This document shows, one piece after another, positions 12,568 to 21,803 of a stretch of 64,000 bases of DNA. Source of the DNA: Massilia eurypsychrophila. Its GTDB lineage: Bacteria > Pseudomonadota > Gammaproteobacteria > Burkholderiales > Burkholderiaceae_D. A program made the translations under genes and the position numbers. The DNA lies in contig NZ_PDOC01000004.1 of NCBI RefSeq assembly GCF_002760655.1, positions 405,230-469,229 on the forward strand. The letters are read 5' to 3'. The stretch's first letter is position 1, and each line of letters begins with the position of its first letter. Below the pieces are notes generated by a model that was not told the DNA's origin, ran no database searches, and saw only the letters and a program-made list of their open reading frames with translations.

Positions 12568-12825
12568 TCAGTGCAGCAGCACTGGCTGGCTCATCAGCGA
12601 ATCGTAGGAGCCGAGAAAGTCGTCGATCTCTTCCATCGTCGGTTCGCTGGCGATCAGGTTATTGACGTCGCGCCGGAACGACTGTGCCAGTTTGCCGCCA
12701 ATAAACGCTTCGCGCCGGCCGGATTTGTCGACGATCTCGTAGCCGCCGAAACGCAGCGCCTCGAGGTTGTGGTCGACGCCGAACTCGACGACGCTGTACT
12801 GCTCGCTGTTGTAGATCATGTTCAT
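12568..12825 (-). CDS. DUF3567 family protein
   Basis: The small 85-residue acidic protein starts MNMIYNSEQYSVVEF and has the core ALRFGGYEIVDK and FRRDVNNLIASEPTMEEIDDFL. I recognise it as DUF3567, a family seen mainly in Betaproteobacteria. There is no signal peptide and no membrane segment. Function unknown. It sits between the ntr-cluster end and the glutamine amidotransferase gene, all on the minus strand. Confidence 0.85.
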   Translation of the reverse strand: MNMIYNSEQYSVVEFGVDHNLEALRFGGYEIVDKSGRREAFIGGKLAQSFRRDVNNLIASEPTMEEIDDFLGSYDSLMSQPVLLH

Positions 12826-12907
12826 GGTGGGTCCTCTCGATCAGACGGTTTCGCAGGCTGACTTGCCGCTCCGCCTCATCTCTGAGGTGGGGCTGGCCGG
12901 CGTGAAT

Positions 12908-13294
12908 TCAAGAGTGCAGGTCCGGCGTCAGTTCCAACAGCTGATCGTATGGCGGCTGCCGCAGCCACGATCTCAACTGATCAAGGTGCTCCGTTGTTGC
13001 CAGCCCGATATACAGTCGTTCGGGGCGCCGCCGCAGGAGACGATTTAATGTTACACGTAAAACGAGATTGCCGGTGCAGCACAGGCAACCGGGCGCTATG
13101 CGCTCGATCAGCAGTGTGGGAGATGGGATCAGGATGGTTTGCCCGTCGGGCAAGCCTTCGAGCAGCACCGCGCGGCAGGCGCCGCTAGGTGAGTCCGCCG
13201 GCAGCTGCGCCGCGATCAAGCGTTCGCGCGCGCCGGCGGTGGCGCCCGTGACCAGGGTGGTGATGGTGCCCGGCAGCGGGGAGATGCTGCTCAC
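12908..13294 (-). CDS. CobW/G3E-like small protein lacking a Walker A motif
   Basis: The 128-residue protein starts at a GTG (13294) whose GTGA overlaps the stop of the ntrX-like gene, with AAGGGGG just upstream as ribosome site. The motif GCLCCTGNLVLRVTLNRLL at about residues 74-92, followed by RRPERLYIGLA, matches the GCxCC metal-binding motif and following helix of CobW/UreG-type G3E GTPases. The N-terminal loop where these proteins carry GxxGxGK(S/T) reads GATAGARERL, so the lysine and serine/threonine of the P-loop are missing. It is much shorter than CobW proteins (~320 residues). It is probably a degenerate GTPase or metal-binding relic co-translated with the regulator. Confidence 0.7.
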   Translation of the reverse strand: MSSISPLPGTITTLVTGATAGARERLIAAQLPADSPSGACRAVLLEGLPDGQTILIPSPTLLIERIAPGCLCCTGNLVLRVTLNRLLRRRPERLYIGLATTEHLDQLRSWLRQPPYDQLLELTPDLHS

Positions 13295-14013
13295 CCCCCC
13301 TTTTTGGCCAGCTTGCCCGGCTCGACGCCAAGCTGCTTGAGCTTGCGGTACAGGTGGGTGCGCTCGAGGCCCGTCTTTTCGGCCACCCGCGTCATCGAGC
13401 CGCCTTCGCGGCCGAGATGGTGTTCGAAATACATCCGCTCGAAAGCGTCGCGCGCCTCGCGCAGCGGCAGGTCGAACGACAGGTTGTAGCCCTGCGGCTC
13501 GCCGTTCGGCACGGCGCCCATGCGCGGCGCGATCGACGCCGACTGCAGCGACTGCGAAGCGAACATCGCCGACGCTGCCGACACGTTTTCTTCCGGCTGC
13601 GGCGCCATCATCGGGCGCGCCGCGGCGACCGGCGCGCGCACCGTTTCCTGCGCCCGCGTCAGGCCCTGCTGCACCGCCTTCAGCAGTTTTTGCAGGGCGA
13701 TCGGCTTTTCGAGGAAATTGAGCGCGCCGATGCGGGTCGCTTCGACCGCGGTGTCGATGGTGGCGTGGCCCGACATCATGATGACCGGCATCGTCAGCAG
13801 GCCGTCGCGCTGCCATTCCTTCAGCAATGTGACGCCATCGGTGTCGGGCATCCAGATATCGAGCAGCACCAGGTCCGGCGCGCCGGCGGCGCGCGCGTCG
13901 CGTGCCTGCTGCGCGTTTTCGGCCAACTGGATCGCGTGGCCTTCATCGCCCAGGATCTCCGAGAGTAGCTCGCGGATGCCCATTTCATCATCAACTACGA
14001 GAATGTTTGCCAT
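13291..14013 (-). CDS. NtrX-like response regulator without AAA+ domain
   Basis: The 240-residue regulator has an intact receiver domain (acidic pair Asp8/Asp9, phospho-acceptor Asp52 in LLDIWMP, Lys103 in LEKPI) and a C-terminal Fis-type helix-turn-helix (FDLPLREARDAFERMYFEHH then VAEKTGLERTHLYRKLKQLG, about residues 178-230). Canonical NtrX has a sigma-54-activating AAA+ domain in between; here only a ~60-residue Pro/Ala linker separates the two. It therefore cannot drive sigma-54 promoters by the NtrC mechanism and should act as a sigma-70-type regulator. The cognate kinase gene lies immediately upstream. Confidence 0.88.
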   Translation of the reverse strand: MANILVVDDEMGIRELLSEILGDEGHAIQLAENAQQARDARAAGAPDLVLLDIWMPDTDGVTLLKEWQRDGLLTMPVIMMSGHATIDTAVEATRIGALNFLEKPIALQKLLKAVQQGLTRAQETVRAPVAAARPMMAPQPEENVSAASAMFASQSLQSASIAPRMGAVPNGEPQGYNLSFDLPLREARDAFERMYFEHHLGREGGSMTRVAEKTGLERTHLYRKLKQLGVEPGKLAKKGG

Positions 14014-14114
14014 CTGTGTTTATGCTTTCTCTGATATCACCCGCTGACAAGAGCGTCACGCGCGTCTAACGCCCACTCTGTATTCTAAGCGTGATTGTAT
14101 GATTGAACCGGACG

Positions 14115-16403
14115 TTACGCCAAATTTGCAGCCTCAGGCGCTAACTTTAACAGCAAAATCAGGACCGACGCGCCTGTTCCGTCCTGGCGGTTCTGGATAT
14201 CGATGCGGCCACCGTGTTCGTCGACGATTTTCTTGACCATCGGCAGCCCCAGTCCGGTGCCGCGCGCCTTCGACGTGACGTACGGTTCGAACGCGCGCGA
14301 CAGGATGCGCGGGGCGAATCCCGGACCGTTGTCGACGATTGCCAGGCGCACCGCGGTGCCCTCGCCGCCGACCGCGTTCTGGTAGTGGATCGCCTCGGTG
14401 GTGACGTCGATGCGGGCCGGCTCCATGCCCTCGGCGCGCTCGGTCAACGCGTCCTGCGCATTGGCCAGCAGGTTGTGGATCACCTGGCGCAGCTGGGTGG
14501 CGTCGCCCATCACCGCCGGCAGCGTCGGCGCCAGCGCCGCGTGGATGATGTCGGAGTCGTCGCCGGCCAGGTACAGGTCGAGGATCTCGCGGATCAGGCT
14601 ATTGAGGTCGAGCGGCTGCAGCACCGCCGGCGGCGCCTTGGCGTAGTCGCGGAAGTCGTCGACCATGCGCTTCATGGCGTCGACCTGGTTGACGATGGTG
14701 CTGGTGCTGCGGTTAAGCAGCGCCACGTCTTCCGGCGACAGCTTCGCCTCGAGCTTCATCTGCAGCCGCTCGGCCGACAGCTGGATCGGCGTGAGCGGGT
14801 TCTTGATTTCGTGTGCCAGCCGGCGCGCCACCTCGCCCCAGGCCACCGAACGCTGCGCCGAGATCACGTCGGAGATATCGTCGAACACGACGATGTAGCC
14901 GCTGCCGACACCGACCGGCAGGCGCGAGCCGCGCGCCAGCAAGGTGATGTCGTGGTCGTCGCTGGTGCCGACGCGGCGCGGGATTTCGATCTCCTGCTGC
15001 CAGTGGGTGCGCTGGCGCGCGCTGCCGGCGGCGCTCTGCGCGCTCTGGGTCGAGAAAGCGCGGGTGACGGCGCCGGCGAACACCTCGAGCCCCTCGATCT
15101 CGGCCAGCGCGCGGCCGACATGGCCGCTGACGTCGTTGAGCAGGATGCGGTCGACCGCGTCGTTCGAATTGACGACATTGAAATCGGCGTCGAGCACGAT
15201 CACGCCGGCCGACATGTTGCCCAGCACGGACTCGAGGTGGGCCTTGGCGCTTTGCAGCGCCGCCCGGTTGCGCTCGACGGCGCTGCGCGCCTCGAACAGC
15301 TGGCCCGTCATGGTGTTGAACGACTGCGTCAACGTGCCCAGTTCGTCGGTGGTGGTGACGATCGGGCGCGGCGACAGGTCGCCCTCGGCCACCGCGCGCG
15401 TGCCTTCGGCCAGCACCAGCAGCGGCTGCGCCAGGTTCGACGCGATCAGGAAGGCGCTGGCGACGGCGCCAAAAATGGCCAGCAACAGGGTCAACGTCAA
15501 TGTCTCTATGTACATCTTGCGCAGGCCGCTGCGGGCCACGAAGCGCAGCCTGTATTCGTTCAGCGCCGCGTGCAGCACCTCGGCGTTGGTGGCCAGGTTG
15601 ACCGGCACCGACTGCACCAGCTGCAGGTAGCGCGGCGCCGCGCCCGGCGGCTCCGGCACCGCCATCACCACCCGCAGGCGCAGGCCGGTGGCCGCATCGA
15701 GCGCGTTGGACGGCGCGCCGCTGGTGCTGTCCTGGGCATCCGGACCGACGCCGCTTTCGGACTGGGTGTACCCGCCCGGCATGGCGGCCGTTTTCAGCAT
15801 CGACGGCGTCGGCAGGTCGGCCGCCAGGTTGGCCAGCTTGTCTTCCGAGGCGGCGGCGACCAGTTTGCCGTCGGCGTCGACCACCATCGCGCTGACCACG
15901 CCGTCCTGCTCGGCGACGATGCGGCTCAGGATCGCTTGGGTCTCGCGCTGCTGCTGACCGGCCAGCGTCGCCGTCGACACCGTGGCCGAGGCGCCCAGTT
16001 CCGTCAGCGACTGGTCCAGCGCGGCGCGGCCCAGGTTCAGGCCGGACTGCAGCGCCGCCTCGATCTTGACGTCGAACCAGGAGTCGATCGAATGCGACAC
16101 GAAGCGCACCGACACCAGGAAGATCACCAGCCCAGGCAGGATGCCGATGCCGGCAAACAGCAACACCAGGCGCGCCATCAGGCGCGAGCCGAATTTGCCG
16201 CTCTTGTAGCGTACGTACAGGCGCGCCAGCGCCACCACCACGAAGATCAGCAGGCCGGCGGCAACCGCCGCGTTCAGTCCCAGCAGCCAGGAATAGTAGC
16301 GGTCGAAGAAGGTGGAATTGTCGGACGCCGAGGCGAGCACGAACAGCAGGATGCTGACGATCGCACCGGCCACAATCACCCCGTACTTCAAGGCCGGCTT
16401 CAC
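14115..16403 (-). CDS. NtrY-like membrane sensor histidine kinase
   Basis: The 762-residue protein has N-terminal transmembrane helices, a ~200-residue extracytoplasmic region, another helix near residue 300, a HAMP segment (EGDLSPRPIVTTTDEL), a PAS-like segment (VLDADFNVVNSNDAVDRIL), a HisKA domain with phospho-acceptor His531 in LAHEIKNPLTPIQL, and an HATPase domain ending in RGTGLGLPMVKKIVDEHGG. This is the NtrY architecture. It is the partner of the NtrX-like regulator that follows after 101 nt. DUF4390 lies directly upstream with zero gap, which suggests co-translation. The signal sensed is unknown. Confidence 0.92.
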   Translation of the reverse strand: MKPALKYGVIVAGAIVSILLFVLASASDNSTFFDRYYSWLLGLNAAVAAGLLIFVVVALARLYVRYKSGKFGSRLMARLVLLFAGIGILPGLVIFLVSVRFVSHSIDSWFDVKIEAALQSGLNLGRAALDQSLTELGASATVSTATLAGQQQRETQAILSRIVAEQDGVVSAMVVDADGKLVAAASEDKLANLAADLPTPSMLKTAAMPGGYTQSESGVGPDAQDSTSGAPSNALDAATGLRLRVVMAVPEPPGAAPRYLQLVQSVPVNLATNAEVLHAALNEYRLRFVARSGLRKMYIETLTLTLLLAIFGAVASAFLIASNLAQPLLVLAEGTRAVAEGDLSPRPIVTTTDELGTLTQSFNTMTGQLFEARSAVERNRAALQSAKAHLESVLGNMSAGVIVLDADFNVVNSNDAVDRILLNDVSGHVGRALAEIEGLEVFAGAVTRAFSTQSAQSAAGSARQRTHWQQEIEIPRRVGTSDDHDITLLARGSRLPVGVGSGYIVVFDDISDVISAQRSVAWGEVARRLAHEIKNPLTPIQLSAERLQMKLEAKLSPEDVALLNRSTSTIVNQVDAMKRMVDDFRDYAKAPPAVLQPLDLNSLIREILDLYLAGDDSDIIHAALAPTLPAVMGDATQLRQVIHNLLANAQDALTERAEGMEPARIDVTTEAIHYQNAVGGEGTAVRLAIVDNGPGFAPRILSRAFEPYVTSKARGTGLGLPMVKKIVDEHGGRIDIQNRQDGTGASVLILLLKLAPEAANLA

Positions 16404-16967
16404 TTACTCCGCCTTGTACAGGAAGGTTTTCTTGTTGGAGCTGAGCTGCCAGCCGGCGTCGTTCAACGCGTTCACCTGCAGTGGCTTGAGCAGCAGCTGG
16501 CGGTCCATGAACATGCGCACCGTGACGTTGTACACCTCGCCCGGCTTGAGCGCGCCCTTCGGCGCAATCTGCCAGCGGCCCGGCCGGCGCACGTTGGCGA
16601 GCGCCTCGTCGAGCGTCTGGAACGGTTGCTGCACGCTGCCGACCACCGCCACGTTGTACTGGCGGTGCAGTTCGTTGTAGGAGATGCGCAGCGTCTGGCG
16701 CGACGTCACCGCTTTCTCGTCGTACCACCACCAGCGCGGGCGCGTCAGTTCGATTTCGGTGGTGAAGTACAGCGCGACCCCGCGCGAGATCGCGTGTTCC
16801 AGGTCCTGACTGAGGTCGAACGCGTAGCGCGCATCGAGCCGGTAGCCGTCTTCGGTCGCTTCGATGTGGGCCCGCGTGATCTCCACGCCGTCGGCCGCCT
16901 GCGCCTGCGCGCAAGCGAACAACAGCAGCAGCTGGCAGGCGAGCAGTCGAAGAAATCGGATTGTCAC
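16404..16967 (-). CDS. DUF4390 domain-containing exported protein
   Basis: The 187-residue protein has a signal peptide (MTIRFLRLLACQLLLLFACA then QAQA) and a DUF4390 core (YRLDARYAFDLSQDLEHAIS, RPRWWWYDE, RRPGRWQIAP). It lies between rsmB and ntrY, which is the conserved order in Burkholderiales. Its location suggests it works in the periplasm alongside the NtrY-like sensor, but no function is established. Confidence 0.88.
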   Translation of the reverse strand: MTIRFLRLLACQLLLLFACAQAQAADGVEITRAHIEATEDGYRLDARYAFDLSQDLEHAISRGVALYFTTEIELTRPRWWWYDEKAVTSRQTLRISYNELHRQYNVAVVGSVQQPFQTLDEALANVRRPGRWQIAPKGALKPGEVYNVTVRMFMDRQLLLKPLQVNALNDAGWQLSSNKKTFLYKAE

Positions 16968-17012
16968 AAGTGGGCCAAAGCCTTAAAAAACCATTGCATT
17001 GTCAAAGACCCG

Positions 17013-18431
17013 TCACGCCGCATTCTTTTGGAACAGGGCGTAAAACAAACCATCATGATCCTCGAGCGCGCCGCCGGTGGGAAGCAGCTGGCCCGGCGCC
17101 GGCAGGCGCGTGGCGCCGTGGCGCGCGCCGAAAGCTGCCGCTTGCGCCTCCGATTCCTGGGGCCAAAGTGAACAAGTCACGAACAGCAATTTACCATTTG
17201 GCCGCAGCATCTGCCAAAGGTTGTCGAGAATTTTGGCCGAAAGTGTTGCAAGTTGGAGCGCGTCGCCCTTGCGCCGCAGCCAGCGGATGTCGGGGTGGCG
17301 CCGCACGATGCCCGACGCGGTGCACGGCACGTCGGCCAGGATGCGGTCGAACTGCTGGCCGTCCCACCACACCGCCGTCTGCGCGTCGAACGCCTTCAGG
17401 GTCGCCGATAAACCGAGCCGCTGCAGGTTTTCCTCGATCCGCACCAGGCGCTTCGGGTCGGAGTCGACCGCGGTCAGCTCGATGTCGGCAAGTTCGAGCA
17501 GGTGGCCGGTCTTGCCGCCGGGCGCCGCGCACGCGTCCAGCACCCGCATGCCGTCGGCGATATCCAGCAGCGGCGCGGCCAGCTGGGCGCCGGCGTCTTG
17601 CACCGAGCACAGTCCCGCATCGAAGCCGGGGATCGAGGTCACGCCGATCGGTTTGTCCAGCCGCACCGCCGATGGGCCGATGCGCGCGGCGCCGATGCCG
17701 GCGCCGGCAAGCAGCTGTAAATACGCCTCGACGCTGGTCTTCCTGACGTTCACGCGCAGGGTCAATGGCGGCTGCTCGTTGCCGGCCGCAAGGATCGCCT
17801 GCCAGTCGCGTGGATAGGCCGCCTTGGCCGTATCGATCCACCACTGCGGGTAGTTCCACTGGGCCACCGGGTCCTGCAACGCCGTCTTGACGAGCGATTC
17901 GCGCTCGCGCAGGAAGCGCCGCAGCACCGCGTTGACCATGCCCTTGGCATGCGCCATGTCGGGGTGCGAGGTGGCCACCGTGACGGCCTGGTCGACGACG
18001 GTGAACTCTTCATATGGCGGCGTGGCGCCGGCCGGCGTGTCGATCAGCGCCAGCGCGCAGCACAGCAGGCTGGCCAGCATCGGCGGCTCCGGCGCCTTCG
18101 ACGTCATCAGGCTGAGCAGCACTTCGCTGCGGCCCAGCTGGCGCATGGTGCGGTAGGAGATGTCCTGGATCGCGCCGCGCGCCTGCGGCGACGCCTGCGT
18201 CACGCCGAACGCGGTGAGCAGCGCCTGCGGCAGCGCGGCGCCGCCGCGCACCTGCGACACGGCGTTGGCCGCGCCGAGCAGGCACAGTGCCAGCGAATCG
18301 GGCTTCAGGCGCGGCAGGTAGCCCGGCTGCAGCACCGGCTTGACTTCGTAGCTGGCGCGCAGCGGCGGCGCCGGCCTGGCCGACTTCGGCGCGGCAGGTT
18401 TGATGGAGAGCGTGGGGCGCTTGGCGGTCAT
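17013..18431 (-). CDS. rsmB: 16S rRNA (cytosine-967-C5) methyltransferase
   Basis: The 472-residue SAM-dependent methyltransferase has an N-terminal NusB-like RNA-binding domain (about residues 40-175, with [12 protein letters not shown]) and a C-terminal Rossmann methyltransferase. The latter shows the SAM motif [18 protein letters not shown], motif [18 protein letters not shown], and motif [11 protein letters not shown] with the second catalytic cysteine. The ATG at 18431 is chosen; the open frame upstream overlaps the argS promoter region and is not coding. It carries ~40 extra N-terminal basic residues compared with E. coli RsmB. Confidence 0.93.
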   Translation of the reverse strand: MTAKRPTLSIKPAAPKSARPAPPLRASYEVKPVLQPGYLPRLKPDSLALCLLGAANAVSQVRGGAALPQALLTAFGVTQASPQARGAIQDISYRTMRQLGRSEVLLSLMTSKAPEPPMLASLLCCALALIDTPAGATPPYEEFTVVDQAVTVATSHPDMAHAKGMVNAVLRRFLRERESLVKTALQDPVAQWNYPQWWIDTAKAAYPRDWQAILAAGNEQPPLTLRVNVRKTSVEAYLQLLAGAGIGAARIGPSAVRLDKPIGVTSIPGFDAGLCSVQDAGAQLAAPLLDIADGMRVLDACAAPGGKTGHLLELADIELTAVDSDPKRLVRIEENLQRLGLSATLKAFDAQTAVWWDGQQFDRILADVPCTASGIVRRHPDIRWLRRKGDALQLATLSAKILDNLWQMLRPNGKLLFVTCSLWPQESEAQAAAFGARHGATRLPAPGQLLPTGGALEDHDGLFYALFQKNAA

Positions 18432-18620
18432 GGTGATCTTTGCTGGTGTTCTGGCGGTGGCTGGCGCGGCCGGCGCCGCGCAAATGCGCGCAGCGGACCG
18501 CGCTGTAAAGGCGCCAATTGTAACGGCTAAGCCTCCAGGCGCGCCAAAACGGGGCGTTTTGACAACAAAATCGCCTGGACCTGTGGCAACGGCGGCGTAT
18601 TCCCGGCAGCGCCAAACCAG

Positions 18621-18626
18621 TATAAT
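18621..18626 (+). promoter_or_regulatory. candidate -10 box of argS
   Basis: A perfect TATAAT 59 nt upstream of the argS ATG, in the divergent rsmB-argS spacer. No convincing -35 element is visible at standard spacing. Confidence 0.35.
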
Positions 18627-18684
18627 TGGCGATGTTTGCCCGTGGCCCGGCCACCGCTTTTTCACCCTGACAGAATACCCGCAC

Positions 18685-20397
18685 ATGCTCGCCCAACAAA
18701 AACTTGAAATCGTTGCCCTGTTCCAGGCCGCCCTCGCCCCACTGACCGCCGGTACCGATCTCGCCCCGGCCGTCGTGCTCGAGCGACCGCGCGACCCGGC
18801 GCACGGCGACATCGCCTGCAACATCGCGATGCAGTTGGCCAAGCAGCTCAAGACCAATCCGCGCGAACTGGCCACCAGGCTGGTCGCCGCGCTGCTGGCC
18901 GATCCGGCCGCCAAGGGCATCATCGAGTCGGCCGACGTCGCCGGTCCGGGCTTCATCAACCTGCGCGTGGCCGCCGCCGCCAAGCAGTCGGTGGTGCGCT
19001 CCATCTTGCAGTCGGGCGCGCAGTATGGCCGCAGCGACGCCGGCGCCGGCGACAAGGTCGTCATCGAATTCGTCTCGGCCAATCCGACCGGCCCGCTGCA
19101 CGTCGGCCACGGCCGCCAGGCCGCGCTCGGCGACGCGCTGTCGTCGCTGTTCGAGTCGCAAGGCTACGCGGTCACCCGCGAGTTCTATTACAACGACGCC
19201 GGCGTGCAGATCGCCACCCTGGCCAACTCGGTGCAGGCGCGTCTGAAAGGCTGGCGTCCGGGCGACGCGCAATGGCCCGAGTCGGCCTACAACGGCGACT
19301 ACATCGCCGACATCGCCGAAGACTTCAAGGCCGGCAAGACGGTCGCAGCGAGCGACGGCCTGCCGGCCACCGCCAGCACCGACGTCGACGACATCGAATC
19401 GATCCGCGCCTTTGCCGTGACCTACCTGCGCAACGAGCAGGACATCGACATGCAGTCGTTCGGCGTCAAGTTCGACAACTACTTCCTCGAGTCGTCGCTG
19501 TACAAGGACAACAAGGTGCACGCCGCGGTCGACGCGCTGATCGCCTCGGGCAAGACGTTCGAGGAAGGCGGCGCGCTGTGGCTGCGCACCACCGAGTACG
19601 GCGACGACAAGGACCGCGTGATGAAAAAGTCCGACGGCACCTACACCTACTTCGTGCCGGACGTGGCGTATCACCTCGTCAAATGGCAGCGCGGCTTCGT
19701 CCAGGCCATCAACATCCAGGGCAGCGACCACCACGGCACCATCGCGCGGGTGCGCGGCGGCCTGCAGGCGCTCGGCCTCGGTATCCCGCAGGGCTACCCG
19801 GACTACGTGCTGCACAAGATGGTCACCGTGATGAAGGACGGCGAAGAGGTCAAGATCTCCAAGCGCGCCGGCTCCTACGTCACGGTGCGCGACCTGATCG
19901 AATGGTCCGGCAACGGCGACATCAATCGCGGGCGCGACGCGGTGCGCTTCTTCCTCATCTCGCGCAAGGCCGACACCGAATTCGTCTTCGACGTCGATGT
20001 CGCGCTGGCGACCAGCGACGAAAACCCGGTCTACTACGTGCAGTATGCCCATGCGCGCATCTGCTCGGCGCTGGCCAACTGGGGCGGCGACGAAGCGCAG
20101 CTGGCCGGCGTCGATCTGTCGCCGCTGACCACGCCGCACGAGGCAAGACTGCTGGCCAAGCTGGCCGAGTATCCCGAGATGGTGCAGCGTGCCCAGGCCG
20201 AACTGAGCCCGCACCAGGTGGCGTTCTACCTGCGCGAGCTGGCCGGCGAACTGCACAGCTACTACTTCGCCCACAAGTGGCTGCTCGACGACGACGAAGC
20301 GCTCAAGCTGGCACGCCTGGCGCTGGCGACCGCCACCCGCCAGGTGCTGCGCAATGGCTTGGCGCTGATCGGCGTGTCGGCGCCGAACAAGATGTAA
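18685..20397 (+). CDS. argS: arginyl-tRNA synthetase
   Basis: This class I synthetase of 570 residues charges tRNA(Arg). Visible features are the N-terminal Add1 domain (to ~residue 110), the HIGH-type motif in [18 protein letters not shown], the KMSKS-equivalent [15 protein letters not shown] region, and the C-terminal DALR anticodon-binding domain with AHARICSAL. The frame is open further upstream, but the ATG at 18685 fits the family N-terminus ([17 protein letters not shown]). A SPOR-domain gene follows 32 nt downstream. Confidence 0.96.
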   Translation: MLAQQKLEIVALFQAALAPLTAGTDLAPAVVLERPRDPAHGDIACNIAMQLAKQLKTNPRELATRLVAALLADPAAKGIIESADVAGPGFINLRVAAAAKQSVVRSILQSGAQYGRSDAGAGDKVVIEFVSANPTGPLHVGHGRQAALGDALSSLFESQGYAVTREFYYNDAGVQIATLANSVQARLKGWRPGDAQWPESAYNGDYIADIAEDFKAGKTVAASDGLPATASTDVDDIESIRAFAVTYLRNEQDIDMQSFGVKFDNYFLESSLYKDNKVHAAVDALIASGKTFEEGGALWLRTTEYGDDKDRVMKKSDGTYTYFVPDVAYHLVKWQRGFVQAINIQGSDHHGTIARVRGGLQALGLGIPQGYPDYVLHKMVTVMKDGEEVKISKRAGSYVTVRDLIEWSGNGDINRGRDAVRFFLISRKADTEFVFDVDVALATSDENPVYYVQYAHARICSALANWGGDEAQLAGVDLSPLTTPHEARLLAKLAEYPEMVQRAQAELSPHQVAFYLRELAGELHSYYFAHKWLLDDDEALKLARLALATATRQVLRNGLALIGVSAPNKM

Positions 20398-20429
20398 GCG
20401 TTTTGAAGCAGACAACCTTGAAGGCACCA

Positions 20430-21101
20430 ATGCACTCCACACCTCGTTTCTCACCGGCCCGGCGCCAGCGCGGCAACACCATCACCGGCGTCATTATCGG
20501 CCTGATCATCGGCCTCGGCATCGCCGTCGCCGTGGCGCTGGCGATCACCAAGGGCGCCACGCCGTTCACCGACAAGTCGGGCAAGGTCGGCAAGATGGCC
20601 GAGCCGACCGCCGGCCAGGCCGCCGATCCGAACAAGCCGCTCTACAGCAACAAGGAAGCGGCGCGCGAAGCGAACCGCCAGATCGCCGACAAACCGAAGG
20701 CGGCCGCCGACCCGCTGGCCCAGGTCATCGCCAACATGAAGGACCCGGCCGACGTCAAGGCCGAAGTGAAGGCGCCGGCCGTCGTGGTCGCCGCCGCTCA
20801 GGTGCCGGCCTCGCATGAACTGGCGCGCGTGGTCAACGCCAGGGCCGACGTGGCGGCCGACGACAAGATCATCTACTTCCTGCAAGCCGGCGCGTTCCGC
20901 GAAATGACCGACGCCGAAAGCACCCGCGCCAAGCTGGCCCTGCTCGGCTACGAGGCCACCATCAGCGACCGCGCCAGCGACGCCGGCGTGCTGCACCGCG
21001 TGCGCATCGGGCCGTTCGGCCAGGTCGAATCGATGAACAAGGCGCGCGCCAAACTGATCGACAGCGGCATCGACGTCGCCATCGTCCGCAACCAGAGATA
21101 A
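20430..21101 (+). CDS. SPOR domain-containing membrane-anchored protein (FtsN-like)
   Basis: The 223-residue protein has a short cytoplasmic N-terminus, a single transmembrane helix (GVIIGLIIGLGIAVAVALAI, about residues 19-38), an Ala/Lys-rich linker, and a C-terminal SPOR domain (IIYFLQAGAFREMTDAESTR to the end). SPOR domains bind denuded peptidoglycan at the division septum. The architecture resembles FtsN, but FtsN-specific sequence cannot be confirmed by eye. It follows argS and precedes dsbA by 11 nt, as is usual in Burkholderiales. Confidence 0.87.
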   Translation: MHSTPRFSPARRQRGNTITGVIIGLIIGLGIAVAVALAITKGATPFTDKSGKVGKMAEPTAGQAADPNKPLYSNKEAAREANRQIADKPKAAADPLAQVIANMKDPADVKAEVKAPAVVVAAAQVPASHELARVVNARADVAADDKIIYFLQAGAFREMTDAESTRAKLALLGYEATISDRASDAGVLHRVRIGPFGQVESMNKARAKLIDSGIDVAIVRNQR

Positions 21102-21112
21102 GAGAACACTTC

Positions 21113-21781
21113 ATGCGACTGATCCGAACCTTGCTGTGCGCCGCCGCCATCGGCCTGTCCGCCGCCGTGGCGGCCGCCCCCGCAGATCCGAAAAACGGCG
21201 TCGAATACCTGACCTTGCCAGAGGCGCAAAACACCGACGCCGCCGGCAAGGTCGAGGTCACCGAGTTCTTCGCCTATTACTGCCCGCACTGCCAGCGCTT
21301 CGAACCGCTGCTGGCCGAGTGGGTCCGCAAACAGGGCAATAATATCGTCTTCAAGCGCGTCCACGTGCCGGCCGGTCCGAGCGTGATGGCGCAGCAGCGC
21401 CTGTTCTACACGCTCGAAGCGCTCGGCCTGGTCGGCACCCACCACCAGAAGGTGTTCGACGCCATGCACGTCGAGCGCGTGCGCCTCGGCTCCGACGAGC
21501 AGGTGCTCGCCTGGGCCGCCAAGGCCGGCATCGACCAGGCCAAGTTCACCGAAGCGTGGAACTCGTTCGGCGTGCAGGCCAAGCTGCGCCGCGCCAGCGC
21601 CATGATGGGCGCCTACCGCGTCGACTCTTGGCCGATGGTGGCTGTCGGCGGGCGCTACATGACGTCGCCGAGCCAGGCGGGCGAAGCGAGCACCGCGCCG
21701 CTGACCGAACAGCAGCAGGGCCAGGCGGCGCTGCAGGTGATGGACTTCCTGGTCGCGAAAGCGAAAGCGGAAAAGAAGTAG
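21113..21781 (+). CDS. dsbA: DsbA-type thiol:disulfide interchange protein
   Basis: The 222-residue periplasmic protein has a signal peptide (MRLIRTLLCAAAIGLSAAVA) and the active-site motif CPHC in FFAYYCPHCQRFEP, plus the cis-proline region DSWPMVAVGGRY in the thioredoxin fold. It oxidises cysteine pairs in exported proteins. It starts 11 nt after the SPOR gene with RBS-like AGAGAAC, so it is probably in the same operon. Confidence 0.93.
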   Translation: MRLIRTLLCAAAIGLSAAVAAAPADPKNGVEYLTLPEAQNTDAAGKVEVTEFFAYYCPHCQRFEPLLAEWVRKQGNNIVFKRVHVPAGPSVMAQQRLFYTLEALGLVGTHHQKVFDAMHVERVRLGSDEQVLAWAAKAGIDQAKFTEAWNSFGVQAKLRRASAMMGAYRVDSWPMVAVGGRYMTSPSQAGEASTAPLTEQQQGQAALQVMDFLVAKAKAEKK

Positions 21782-21803
21782 TGCGTACCAAGCCGCGCGC
21801 GCC

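Noticed and set aside
14214..17171. 985-codon plus-strand open frame across ntrY and DUF4390
   Set aside because: Antisense shadow of three well-supported minus-strand genes, with low-complexity Arg/Gln/His composition.
19272..21101. 609-codon plus-strand frame starting inside argS
   Set aside because: Its first two thirds are an out-of-frame shadow of argS; only the last 223 codons, from the ATG at 20430, are a real SPOR-domain gene.
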